A DNA stretch of 5,695 nt from an uncultured Treponema sp. (GCF_938029485.1 NZ_CALHGC010000229.1:1-5695); one strand, 5' to 3'; counted from the stretch's first letter, positions 1-5,576 are shown. A program made the numbers and translations. Notes: generated from the letters alone by a model not told the origin.

Positions 1-12
1 GCAAAAACTCGC

Positions 13-46
13 GTCCAGAAGTGTACACGGATGTACACTTCTGGAC
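13..46. repeat. Perfect 15-bp inverted repeat, loop CGGA
   Basis: The arms gtccagaagtgtaca (13-27) and tgtacacttctggac (32-46) are exact reverse complements separated by the tetranucleotide cgga. The dispersed 20-bp motif begins 3 bases after the right arm. No T-run follows the stem closely on either strand, so a simple terminator is unlikely. Confidence 0.85.
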
Positions 47-49
47 AGG

Positions 50-69
50 CTATTTCAAAAGGCTTACGG
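50..69 (+). repeat. Dispersed motif, copy A
   Basis: The sequence ctatttcaaaaggcttacgg is identical to 255-274 over 20 bases and matches 17 of 19 bases at 5536-5554. It follows a hairpin (13-46). The two left-end copies fall in different reading frames of the same open frame, so the motif is conserved as nucleic acid and not as peptide. Confidence 0.8.
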
Positions 70-121
70 AGAGTATGTTTTACGATATGCTGCTACTGCA
101 AACAGTCCTCGACGTATCAGA

Positions 122-139
122 AGCGGCACGGATGCCGCT
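122..139. repeat. 7-bp inverted repeat, loop CGGA
   Basis: The arms agcggca (122-128) and tgccgct (133-139) surround the same cgga loop as the 13-46 hairpin. The stem is short but GC-rich, and the shared loop suggests it belongs with its neighbours. Confidence 0.6.
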
Positions 140-154
140 GGTTCCAAGCCGAAT

Positions 155-175
155 CGAGTTCGCATCGCGAACTCG
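155..175. repeat. Perfect 9-bp inverted repeat
   Basis: The arms cgagttcgc (155-163) and gcgaactcg (167-175) are exact reverse complements around the loop atc. It is the third of four hairpins packed into about 200 bases. Confidence 0.7.
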
Positions 176-177
176 CA

Positions 178-210
178 GCTAAAGAATGTACAGGAGGTAC
201 ATTCTTTAGC
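178..210. repeat. Perfect 14-bp inverted repeat, loop AGGAG
   Basis: The arms gctaaagaatgtac (178-191) and gtacattctttagc (197-210) are exact reverse complements with the loop aggag. A run of six T follows on the plus strand, but only about 13 bases after the stem, so terminator function for a plus-strand transcript is possible but not typical. The arms resemble those of the 13-46 hairpin around the loop (gtac...gtac). Confidence 0.8.
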
Positions 211-254
211 GTGCCTGCGGTACTTTTTTGCCTTATTCCTTGTATCTACACCGT

Positions 255-274
255 CTATTTCAAAAGGCTTACGG
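255..274 (+). repeat. Dispersed motif, copy B
   Basis: This is an exact copy of the 20-bp motif at 50-69, 205 bp away. Flanking bases differ on both sides, so identity stops exactly at the 20-mer. It follows the 178-210 hairpin at a distance of 44 bases and is bracketed by a weak complementarity (ctttttt-gcc at 223-232 with ggcaaaaag at 273-281). Confidence 0.8.
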
Positions 275-334
275 CAAAAAGCTTTTCAGAACGGACAGGG
301 ATGTAGGATGGGAAGGGATGTATTGGTGTGGCAT

Positions 335-1246
335 TCATTTTTCACATCTCCTACAGTCCTTAGTATTCCACGCGCCGGATAGTGCAAGGCACACTGCAAC
401 AGCGGAAGTAACGGCGGTTTCCGTACGCAAAATTCTCTGTCCCATAGTACAGGCAGTAAAGTGTTTTTTTGCAAATAGGAGCCGTTCGTTTAGACTCCAG
501 CCGCGCTCATTGCCCACGGCAAGCCAAAGCGTTTGCATTCCGTCCCACTGCAGCTGAGGCAGCGGATGCATCACAGGAATGCAGCGTGTGTCGCCTTGTT
601 CACTATGCGCGTGTCCAATCCGGTTTTGCCCAATATAACCTTGTTTCATGCGATTTTGTTCAATAGAACCTTGCTCAATTTGAAAAGGAACATCGAGCGC
701 CGCCCGCAGATGATCCGGACGGATATCATCCTCATACCGGTCGAAAAAATGCCGTACACTATAAGCTCGATACACTTTCGGAATATGAGTATCACCTGCC
801 TGACTGCATCCGTCGATCAGCAGCCGCTCGATCTCCGTTTCTGCGGCAATATCAGCCTGCAGGTAGGATTTTTCTCCCAGTTCGGTGCCCGTCAGATACA
901 GCGCCTCAATACCGAGACCTGCGACATCCCGCAGAATACGGCGAAGCTGGATGGGGCGCGGAAAACCGAGTATCAGTCTGATAGGCGGCAGCGTTGAAGC
1001 CGGATAGGATCCATCAGCCCCATCAGGAGCTTGCTCCGCCGATGAGGTAAACCGTGCGGACAATCCCTCATCGGAAAAGGAAATGATTTCCGCCGTTCCT
1101 TTTTCGCCGTCAATGATCCCCGCCTTGAATACCGACCCGATGCCGAGCTTTAACACTTTTTTGATATGTAAAAAACGTTCATCCGTTTTAGGAAAAGAAA
1201 AACTTCCGGCAGAAAGCTCTTCCTCTCGTAATAAAATGATATTCAT
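335..1246 (-). CDS. rsmE: 16S rRNA (uracil1498-N3)-methyltransferase, RsmE family
   Basis: RsmE uses S-adenosylmethionine to methylate N3 of U1498 in 16S rRNA in the small ribosomal subunit. The 303-aa product has the family layout. An N-terminal PUA-like part (about 1-65, with HIKKVLKLGIG near 27-37) is followed by a SPOUT methyltransferase domain from about residue 88, starting with RLILGFPRP. The C-terminal SAM-binding knot carries AVGNERGWS (243-251) and MGQRILRTETAV (268-279). The usual GPEGG is GNERG here. The protein is about 60 residues longer than typical ~243-aa members. The extra length lies in a linker near 67-87 and in a Gln-rich insert at about 189-222 with a 10-residue tandem repeat. 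The ATG start matches the normal RsmE N-terminus, though no good Shine-Dalgarno sequence precedes it. It lies 69 bp downstream of the antiporter gene and is probably cotranscribed. Confidence 0.93.
   Translation of the reverse strand: MNIILLREEELSAGSFSFPKTDERFLHIKKVLKLGIGSVFKAGIIDGEKGTAEIISFSDEGLSARFTSSAEQAPDGADGSYPASTLPPIRLILGFPRPIQLRRILRDVAGLGIEALYLTGTELGEKSYLQADIAAETEIERLLIDGCSQAGDTHIPKVYRAYSVRHFFDRYEDDIRPDHLRAALDVPFQIEQGSIEQNRMKQGYIGQNRIGHAHSEQGDTRCIPVMHPLPQLQWDGMQTLWLAVGNERGWSLNERLLFAKKHFTACTMGQRILRTETAVTSAVAVCLALSGAWNTKDCRRCEK
617..676 (-). repeat. 30-bp tandem repeat inside rsmE
   Basis: Two adjacent 30-base units (676-647 and 646-617) encode EQGSIEQNRM and KQGYIGQNRI and match at 22 of 30 bases. 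A partial further copy (SEQG) follows after a few codons. The 30-base period keeps the frame and accounts for part of the enlarged insert between the two halves of the methyltransferase domain. Confidence 0.75.
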
Positions 1247-1315
1247 GGCAGTCTAACCGTCCGATTCATTGTGCAGCTCTAAAAGCTCGATTCGTTTTTT
1301 AGCGGTTCCATCCTT

Positions 1316-2338
1316 TTAATCTGTGATATGTCTTAATGTAAAATTGAGAACAATGTATGCGGCATAAAAGATAAAAAGAACCGCGCCTTGCATTCGGGTT
1401 ATGACGCTGCGCTGACGTGTTGAACAAAAACGGAAGATGCCGAGCACCAGCAGCATGGTCGGGAATTGCAGATAGTAAAAATCTACCGGTACACGGATAC
1501 CGGCGGGTGTCACCGCAGCCGCTACACCCAATACAAAGAGGACGTTCAAGATATCCGCTCCGATGACGTTACCCGCCGCGAGTTCTCCGTGTCCTTTCCG
1601 AACGGCGGTAATTGCAGTTACCAATTCGGGCACACTCGTGCCGAACGCAACCAAAGTCGCCGCGATAATACTCTGCGGAATACCGATCTTTATAGCGGAA
1701 ACTTCTACCGCAGGGATGAGTATCTTCGACGAGAGCACAACCACCGCGATTCCTACAGCCAGCCATACGAGCAGCAGCCACAGCGGTTTTTGATTTTCTT
1801 CTGCCGTATCCTGTTCGCTCTCTTCCATAGATTCTTTTGCCCAGCGGAACGATATGTACATATAACACGCGAGCAGTACGACAAATATCCAACCCATCCA
1901 CTGATAGATTTTTCCCTCCCTGCCCGGAGAAAAGAAGGGGAGCGAAACAAGCGTCAACAGCAGCGCTGCCGAAAACTGAACGGTACCCTGCCGATGGATG
2001 AGCCGTTTATCAACCGGCACCGTACCGAGCATCGCGGCAAGTCCGATAATGAGGGCGGTGTCCGCAATAATCGAGCCGATAGCATTTCCAAGCGCAAGCT
2101 CCGCATTTCCTTTAATTGCGGCCAATGTAGACACCGACGCTTCGGGCAGGGTCGTACCGAGGCTGACAATCGTTGCACCGATCACCATCTTGGGCATTCC
2201 CCATTTAAGCGAAAGGGCAACCGCGCTGTCTACCAGCCAATCCGCACCCTTACTCAACGTAAACAAACTTGCAACAAGCACAATCAACGATATCACAACC
2301 GATGAATTCATTAAAAAATCATGTAAGAGTGCATCCAT
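1316..2338 (-). CDS. Calcium/sodium antiporter, CaCA family (YrbG-like)
   Basis: The product is a 340-aa inner-membrane cation/Ca2+ exchanger that probably exports Ca2+ in exchange for Na+ (or H+). It shows the two inverted alpha-repeats of the CaCA family (two Na_Ca_ex domains). Alpha-1 at about 53-100 has GTTLPE (61-66) and GNAIGSIIADTALIIG (84-99); alpha-2 at about 224-272 has GTSVPELV (233-240) and GNVIGADILNVLFVLG (256-271). Glu66 and Glu238 are the expected ion-binding acidic residues. About ten hydrophobic segments are visible, with an acidic cytoplasmic-type loop at 168-184 (KESMEESEQDTAEENQK). The start at 2338 was chosen because the protein then begins as family members do and a GAGG lies 5 bases upstream. 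The frame is open to 2434, but that extension is intergenic-looking. The usual Asn residues of the GSN motifs are replaced (I90/D93 and D262), so ion preference is uncertain. Confidence 0.9.
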   Translation of the reverse strand: MDALLHDFLMNSSVVISLIVLVASLFTLSKGADWLVDSAVALSLKWGMPKMVIGATIVSLGTTLPEASVSTLAAIKGNAELALGNAIGSIIADTALIIGLAAMLGTVPVDKRLIHRQGTVQFSAALLLTLVSLPFFSPGREGKIYQWMGWIFVVLLACYMYISFRWAKESMEESEQDTAEENQKPLWLLLVWLAVGIAVVVLSSKILIPAVEVSAIKIGIPQSIIAATLVAFGTSVPELVTAITAVRKGHGELAAGNVIGADILNVLFVLGVAAAVTPAGIRVPVDFYYLQFPTMLLVLGIFRFCSTRQRSVITRMQGAVLFIFYAAYIVLNFTLRHITD

Positions 2339-2343
2339 ATAAA

Positions 2344-2348
2344 CCTCG
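2344..2348 (-). promoter_or_regulatory. Ribosome binding site of the antiporter gene
   Basis: On the minus strand CGAGG lies 5 bases before the ATG at 2338. It supports this start over upstream alternatives in the same frame. Confidence 0.55.
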
Positions 2349-2360
2349 TAAAATATCAGC

Positions 2361-2388
2361 AACCGGAATATCTGGAAATATACCGGTT
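2361..2388 (-). promoter_or_regulatory. Imperfect hairpin in the antiporter leader
   Basis: The arms aaccggaata (2361-2370) and tataccggtt (2379-2388) pair over 10 bp with one mismatch around an 8-base loop. The hairpin sits about 13 bases upstream of the ribosome binding site and could affect expression, but it matches no riboswitch I recognise. It overlaps a weak promoter-like pair on the minus strand, TTGCCT (2395-2390), 17 bases, then GATATT (2372-2367), each matching four of six consensus bases. Confidence 0.35.
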
Positions 2389-2392
2389 TAGG

Positions 2393-2416
2393 CAAAATCA
2401 CGCAAGACAGCTTGCG
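2393..2416 (-). terminator. Possible weak terminator after the aldehyde dehydrogenase
   Basis: On the minus strand a 6-bp stem (cgcaag/cttgcg, 2401-2416) with a 4-base loop is followed by tgattttg. The stem is short and the T-tract only four bases, so this may be an attenuator or chance. It lies 32 bases past the dehydrogenase stop codon. Confidence 0.25.
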
Positions 2417-2448
2417 GGACACAGCCGGATACACCGTCCGGTATGCAC

Positions 2449-3723
2449 CTACATAAACTTTTTAACGAGGTTGAAATTTTTCTCGCTGTAGGGATGATAG
2501 CGCATCGGTAAGTCTACCAGCAAGGATTTTTTCATTACGCTCTTTTCGTGGCTGAATGTGTAAAAGCTTTGTTTCCCGTGGTAATTCCCCATGCCGCTTG
2601 TCCCGACACCGCCGAAGGGCATATACGGTGTCGCAAGATGCACGATTGTGTCGTTGATGCACCCGCCGCCGAACGATACTTCCGATAGAATCTTCCGCTC
2701 TACGGCGGCATCTTTGGTAAAGAGGTAGAGGGCGAGCGGCTTTGGGCGGGCGCGGATTTGATCGACAGCCCACTGCACATCGCTAAACGGGATGAGCGGT
2801 AAGATAGGGCCGAAAATTTCTTCCTGCATAACCGGCGATTCAAAGCTGATATTGTCCAACACCGTCAGCGGTATAAAACGACCATGCGCATCCTTTTCTC
2901 CGCCGATAACAACCGTTTCTCCTTCCATTAAACGGGAGAGCCGTTCAAAATGCTTATCGTTTACAATCCTCGTCATGTTGCATGAGGCATACGCGTCCGT
3001 CGGTAAAAATTCATGGAGAACCGCCTTGCACTGTTCAATAAACACTTCTTTCACCGCTGCGTCAATCAATACATAGTCGGGAGCGACACAGGTTTGTCCG
3101 CCGTTCAGAATTTTGCCGAAGAGGATACGCCGCGCCGCCGCTTTCATATCGGCGGTTTTGTCTATGATACAGGGAGACTTGCCGCCGAGTTCCAGCGTTA
3201 CCGGCGTCAGATTCTGCGCAGCTGCTTCCATAACAAGCGTACCGACTACCGTACCGCCGGTAAAGAAGATATAATCGAACTTTTGCTCCAAAAGACCGGC
3301 GTTCTCTTCTCGTCCGCCGGTTACCACGGTTATAAAACGAGGATCAAAGGTCTCCGCAATCAGTGCAGCGATTACTTTTGAGGTTTCGGGAGTGTAGTTT
3401 GACGGTTTAACCACCGCACAGTTTCCCGCGGCGATTGCACCGGCAAGCGGCGTCAGCGTTAAATTCACCGGATAATTCCACGGCGACATGATAAGCACGG
3501 TGCCGTACGGTTCATAATACACCGTACTCGACGCTAAAAAATGACTGAGCGGCGTGCGCACCTGTTTGGGCTTCATCAATTTTTTTAAATGCTTTAATAA
3601 GAACCGGACTTCTTCCTGCACCATACCGATTTCCGTAAGATAGGTTTCCATCGGCGCCTTGTGCAAATCTTTATAAAGCGCATCGCTTATCCGCTGCTGA
3701 TATGTATCGACGGCATTTCCCAA
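2449..3723 (-). CDS. NAD(P)-dependent aldehyde dehydrogenase, class 3 type (main frame)
   Basis: The enzyme oxidises aldehydes to carboxylic acids with NAD(P)+. The 424-aa frame has the usual hallmarks: PWNYP (81-85), the cofactor-site FTGGTVVG (154-161), LELGGKSP with general base Glu178 (177-184), GGQTCVAP with nucleophile Cys212 (208-215), and EEIFGPILPL (301-310). The C-terminus, with LPMRYHPYSEKNFNLVKKF, is typical of class 3 enzymes. The only start in this frame is TTG at 3723, with no Shine-Dalgarno sequence, and the family needs about 35 more N-terminal residues. In-frame codons just upstream read IEQLRKL, which fits the family, but no start lies before the stop near 3820. The true start, ATG at 3809, is in another frame (see 3687-3809). 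The gene is therefore probably frameshifted, or the base calls are wrong here. The rest is intact, so any damage is recent. Confidence 0.85.
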   Translation of the reverse strand: MGNAVDTYQQRISDALYKDLHKAPMETYLTEIGMVQEEVRFLLKHLKKLMKPKQVRTPLSHFLASSTVYYEPYGTVLIMSPWNYPVNLTLTPLAGAIAAGNCAVVKPSNYTPETSKVIAALIAETFDPRFITVVTGGREENAGLLEQKFDYIFFTGGTVVGTLVMEAAAQNLTPVTLELGGKSPCIIDKTADMKAAARRILFGKILNGGQTCVAPDYVLIDAAVKEVFIEQCKAVLHEFLPTDAYASCNMTRIVNDKHFERLSRLMEGETVVIGGEKDAHGRFIPLTVLDNISFESPVMQEEIFGPILPLIPFSDVQWAVDQIRARPKPLALYLFTKDAAVERKILSEVSFGGGCINDTIVHLATPYMPFGGVGTSGMGNYHGKQSFYTFSHEKSVMKKSLLVDLPMRYHPYSEKNFNLVKKFM

Positions 3724-3809
3724 CTTACGGAGTTGTTCGATTTCGTTATATTCGACGCAAAAAAGGCCGAAGTATCCCGCACCGATGCGGCTATATCTGA
3801 TTTCTCCAT
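3687..3809 (-). pseudogene. Out-of-frame 5' end of the aldehyde dehydrogenase gene
   Basis: An ATG at 3809 preceded by AAAGGAG at 5 bases opens a frame beginning MEKSDIAASVRDTSAFFAS, which resembles the N-terminus of class 3 aldehyde dehydrogenases up to the conserved FF. It then departs from the family and stops at 3687 after 40 codons. The family-like sequence resumes in another frame as IEQLRKLGNAV. Members of the family usually have about 11 residues between FF and the IEQL-like segment, but here there are only 17 bases. A loss of about 16 bases would explain both the shortfall and the frame change. A single-base error would restore the frame but leave the segment short. Confidence 0.65.
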
Positions 3810-3814
3810 TGAAA

Positions 3815-3821
3815 CTCCTTT
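3815..3821 (-). promoter_or_regulatory. Ribosome binding site of the aldehyde dehydrogenase
   Basis: AAAGGAG on the minus strand lies 5 bases before the ATG at 3809. It is the best Shine-Dalgarno sequence ahead of any gene here and identifies the original start. The 18-bp direct repeat ends at the very next base, 3822. Confidence 0.75.
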
Positions 3822-3839
3822 AGGGTAAGCACATCAGAC
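3822..3839 (+). repeat. 18-bp direct repeat, left copy
   Basis: agggtaagcacatcagac is identical to 5577-5594 and in the same orientation. The flanking bases differ on both sides (t/c before, a/g after). It lies between the stop codon of the AAA/nuclease gene and the dehydrogenase ribosome binding site. Confidence 0.9.
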
Positions 3840-3849
3840 AATTCAATTC

Positions 3850-5460
3850 TTAATTATCCGCCGCCCACTCTTTAATTGTCCTCGTCTCTTCATCAAAACT
3901 CGCACCGATCAGCACTATCTTTTTACCTTCTGCCTTGTACTTCGCAGCGTATTTCTTTTCTCTTATTTGATTGATAGCATCTTCCGCAGTACCGTTACCG
4001 GTGAGCTTAAACTCGAAGATATATACAGCATCCACTGTTTGCACTACACAATCTACACGTCCAGTGATGCAGTGGACTTCCGTCTGTACAAACTGCCCCA
4101 TCAATGCAAAGATCAGATATACGGCAGTCTGATAGTTCTGTTCTCTCAGTTTCAAGTTCTCTTTTGTCAAATTATCATACGGTATACCTGCTATGAGCGC
4201 CTGCATCCGCTTCATAAACTCGTCTACATTTCCCTTGCGGATATCTTGTACAAATCGTCCTACCCATACTCCTGTTTGACCGAACGGCACATCCGAATAT
4301 GCGGGTAAAAGATTATGCAAAAAACCGTACCGTACCTCATCATTCGGAAAGCCGAGCCGATACATTTGCGCTTCTTTGATGTATTCCTTAATTGTTAAAT
4401 ATCCTGATTGAAAGAGAATAGGCAGTGCATCTTGTGCTACAGCGCGATACATTTGTAAGCCTTCTTCATCCAGTTCAACATTTTCTTCCAAGTCAGGGAT
4501 AAAATAGTGCGCTTCTTTTAAGTAATTCACTAAAAATGTCGGGGTTCCCGTGCTAAACCAAAAGCTTTTAATCTCTTTATAATCAAAAGCATTGAGAAGG
4601 CTAAAAGGATTGTACATTCCTTCCCCTGTAGGATGGAACAGATAGCCGTCATACCATTGCTTTAAGGCTGCGATTGCCTGCGGATAGTCAAGCCCTTGTC
4701 TTTCGGCAAGCGCTTGGATTTCAGGTTCAAAATTATCTTCAAGCTCTTTTTGCGTGATACCGCAGATACCGGCATACGTTTCATGTAAGCTGATATCTTT
4801 CAGATTGTTCAAATCGCTAAAAATACTGATCTTGCTGAATTTGGTAACGCCGGTTAAAAATGCAAATCGGATATACTGATCGCAGGTTTTAATCACCGAA
4901 TAAAAAGCTTTGAGTGCGTTACGATACTGTTCGTTCAGCGCTTCATTGGTACCCATCGTCTGAAGCAAGGGTTTATCATACTCGTCTACTAAAATGACTA
5001 CTTGTTTACCGGTTTGTTTGTATGCCCGTTCGATAACTCCGGTAAAACGAAGCCCAAAATTTTGTTCGGATGTTTTAGTCCCATAGAGTTCTTCCCATTT
5101 ACACAGATGATTATTCAGATTAATGCTTAAATCATCCGATTCTCCATAGTTGCCCGTATTAAAATCCAGATATAGCACCGGATATGTTTCCCACGCAGCT
5201 CTGCTTTCTTGGTCGGCTTGGGATTCTTCCGCTTGTTCAACATACAAGCCTTTGAACAGTTCCTTTTGTCCGAGGAAATATGCCTCCAGTGTCGAAAGAA
5301 ACAGACTTTTCCCGAACCGACGCGGACGGCTTAGAAAATATACCTTACCGTTATTTACTAGTCGAAAAAGATATTCCGTTTTATCAACATAGAGAAAATT
5401 TTTTTTCCGTAAATCTTTAAAGCTCTGTACACCTACCGGCAGTTTTCGTGTAATAGTCAT
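3850..5460 (-). CDS. AAA-ATPase-like protein with C-terminal PD-(D/E)XK nuclease domain
   Basis: The 536-aa product belongs to a family of uncharacterised proteins that join a predicted AAA-type ATPase (AAA-ATPase_like) to a PD-(D/E)XK nuclease-like domain (PDDEXK_9 type). It starts with the family hallmark KLPVGVQSFKDLR, then YVDKT (24-28). A Walker A-like SRPRRFGKSLF (44-54, Lys51) and a Walker B-like VVILVDEYDKPL (154-165, Asp159, Glu160) follow, with FLTGVTKFSKISIFSDLNNL at 201-220 as a conserved sensor region. The nuclease part at about 430-530 shows Asp470, then IFEFK (481-485, Glu483 and Lys485), and Gln498/Tyr504 in INQIREKKYAAKY. All key residues are present, so it looks intact and active. 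The start was chosen because family members begin there; the frame runs further upstream without a plausible start. The biological role is unknown. It is followed after only 40 bases by the dehydrogenase. It appears more AT-rich than that gene, suggesting transfer. Confidence 0.9.
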   Translation of the reverse strand: MTITRKLPVGVQSFKDLRKKNFLYVDKTEYLFRLVNNGKVYFLSRPRRFGKSLFLSTLEAYFLGQKELFKGLYVEQAEESQADQESRAAWETYPVLYLDFNTGNYGESDDLSINLNNHLCKWEELYGTKTSEQNFGLRFTGVIERAYKQTGKQVVILVDEYDKPLLQTMGTNEALNEQYRNALKAFYSVIKTCDQYIRFAFLTGVTKFSKISIFSDLNNLKDISLHETYAGICGITQKELEDNFEPEIQALAERQGLDYPQAIAALKQWYDGYLFHPTGEGMYNPFSLLNAFDYKEIKSFWFSTGTPTFLVNYLKEAHYFIPDLEENVELDEEGLQMYRAVAQDALPILFQSGYLTIKEYIKEAQMYRLGFPNDEVRYGFLHNLLPAYSDVPFGQTGVWVGRFVQDIRKGNVDEFMKRMQALIAGIPYDNLTKENLKLREQNYQTAVYLIFALMGQFVQTEVHCITGRVDCVVQTVDAVYIFEFKLTGNGTAEDAINQIREKKYAAKYKAEGKKIVLIGASFDEETRTIKEWAADN

Positions 5461-5466
5461 AGCTAT

Positions 5467-5489
5467 AGTATAGCACTTATACCCGCTTT
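5467..5489 (-). promoter_or_regulatory. Possible -10 element and promoter of the AAA/nuclease gene
   Basis: On the minus strand TATACT (5472-5467) matches the sigma-70 -10 box at five of six bases. It ends only 6 bases before the ATG at 5460, and there is no Shine-Dalgarno sequence. A poor -35 candidate, TTGCGG, lies 17 bases upstream (5495-5490). Transcription would begin at or near the start codon, giving a leaderless message. Confidence 0.4.
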
Positions 5490-5502
5490 CCGCAATTTTC
5501 CT

Positions 5503-5545
5503 TTTGCAAATATACGACGCATCTACGGCGTTGTATATTTGCAAA
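5503..5545. repeat. 18-bp hairpin upstream of the AAA/nuclease gene
   Basis: The arms 5503-5520 and 5528-5545 pair over 18 positions with a single mismatch (one strand's RNA would have a G-U pair) around the loop atctacg. The right arm runs into the dispersed motif. It lies 42 bases upstream of the gene's start, just outside the promoter-like sequence, and has no T-run expected of a terminator. Confidence 0.8.
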
Positions 5546-5554
5546 GGCTTACGG
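5536..5554 (+). repeat. Dispersed motif, copy C
   Basis: tatttgcaaaggcttacgg matches copies A and B at 17 of 19 bases, with identity through aaaggcttacgg. Its first part forms the 3' arm of the hairpin at 5503-5545. As in copies A and B it sits on the 3' side of a hairpin on the plus strand. Confidence 0.7.
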
Positions 5555-5576
5555 AGGGGTTTTGTTCCAAAACAGC

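Larger units (their letters stand above)
1..334. other. Hairpin-rich intergenic region downstream of rsmE
   Basis: This stretch holds no gene I can support. Open frames cross it on the plus strand, but their translations resemble no known protein and they run through palindromes and repeats. It contains four strong inverted repeats (13-46, 122-139, 155-175, 178-210) and two exact copies of a 20-bp motif (50-69 and 255-274). No tRNA or typical small-RNA structure was recognised. It lies 3' of rsmE and may contain that gene's transcription end, but no hairpin here is followed directly by a clean T-run on the minus strand. Confidence 0.6.

Noticed and set aside
13..275. CRISPR array
   Set aside because: Only two exact 20-bp repeats are present, 205 bp apart, with palindromes between them and no regular spacing.
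31..306. Plus-strand open frame of 91 codons
   Set aside because: It runs through four palindromes and two repeat copies read in different frames, has no ribosome binding site at its start and resembles no known protein.
297..322. Direct repeat agggatgta twice, 17 bases apart
   Set aside because: Nine bases in purine-rich sequence can recur by chance, and nothing else supports a function.
533..997. Plus-strand open frame of 154 codons opposite rsmE
   Set aside because: It is antisense to a clearly conserved gene and its translation has no recognisable domain.
1466..2305. Plus-strand open frame of 279 codons opposite the antiporter gene
   Set aside because: It is a shadow of the membrane protein, rich in Arg, Asn and Tyr, with no family features.
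2339..2434. N-terminal extension of the antiporter to 2434
   Set aside because: The extra 32 residues do not match the family, cover hairpins in the gap and lack a ribosome binding site; the ATG at 2338 has one.
3724..3732. cttacggag in the dehydrogenase, resembling the dispersed motif
   Set aside because: Only nine bases match, no hairpin precedes it and it encodes the conserved LRK of the enzyme.
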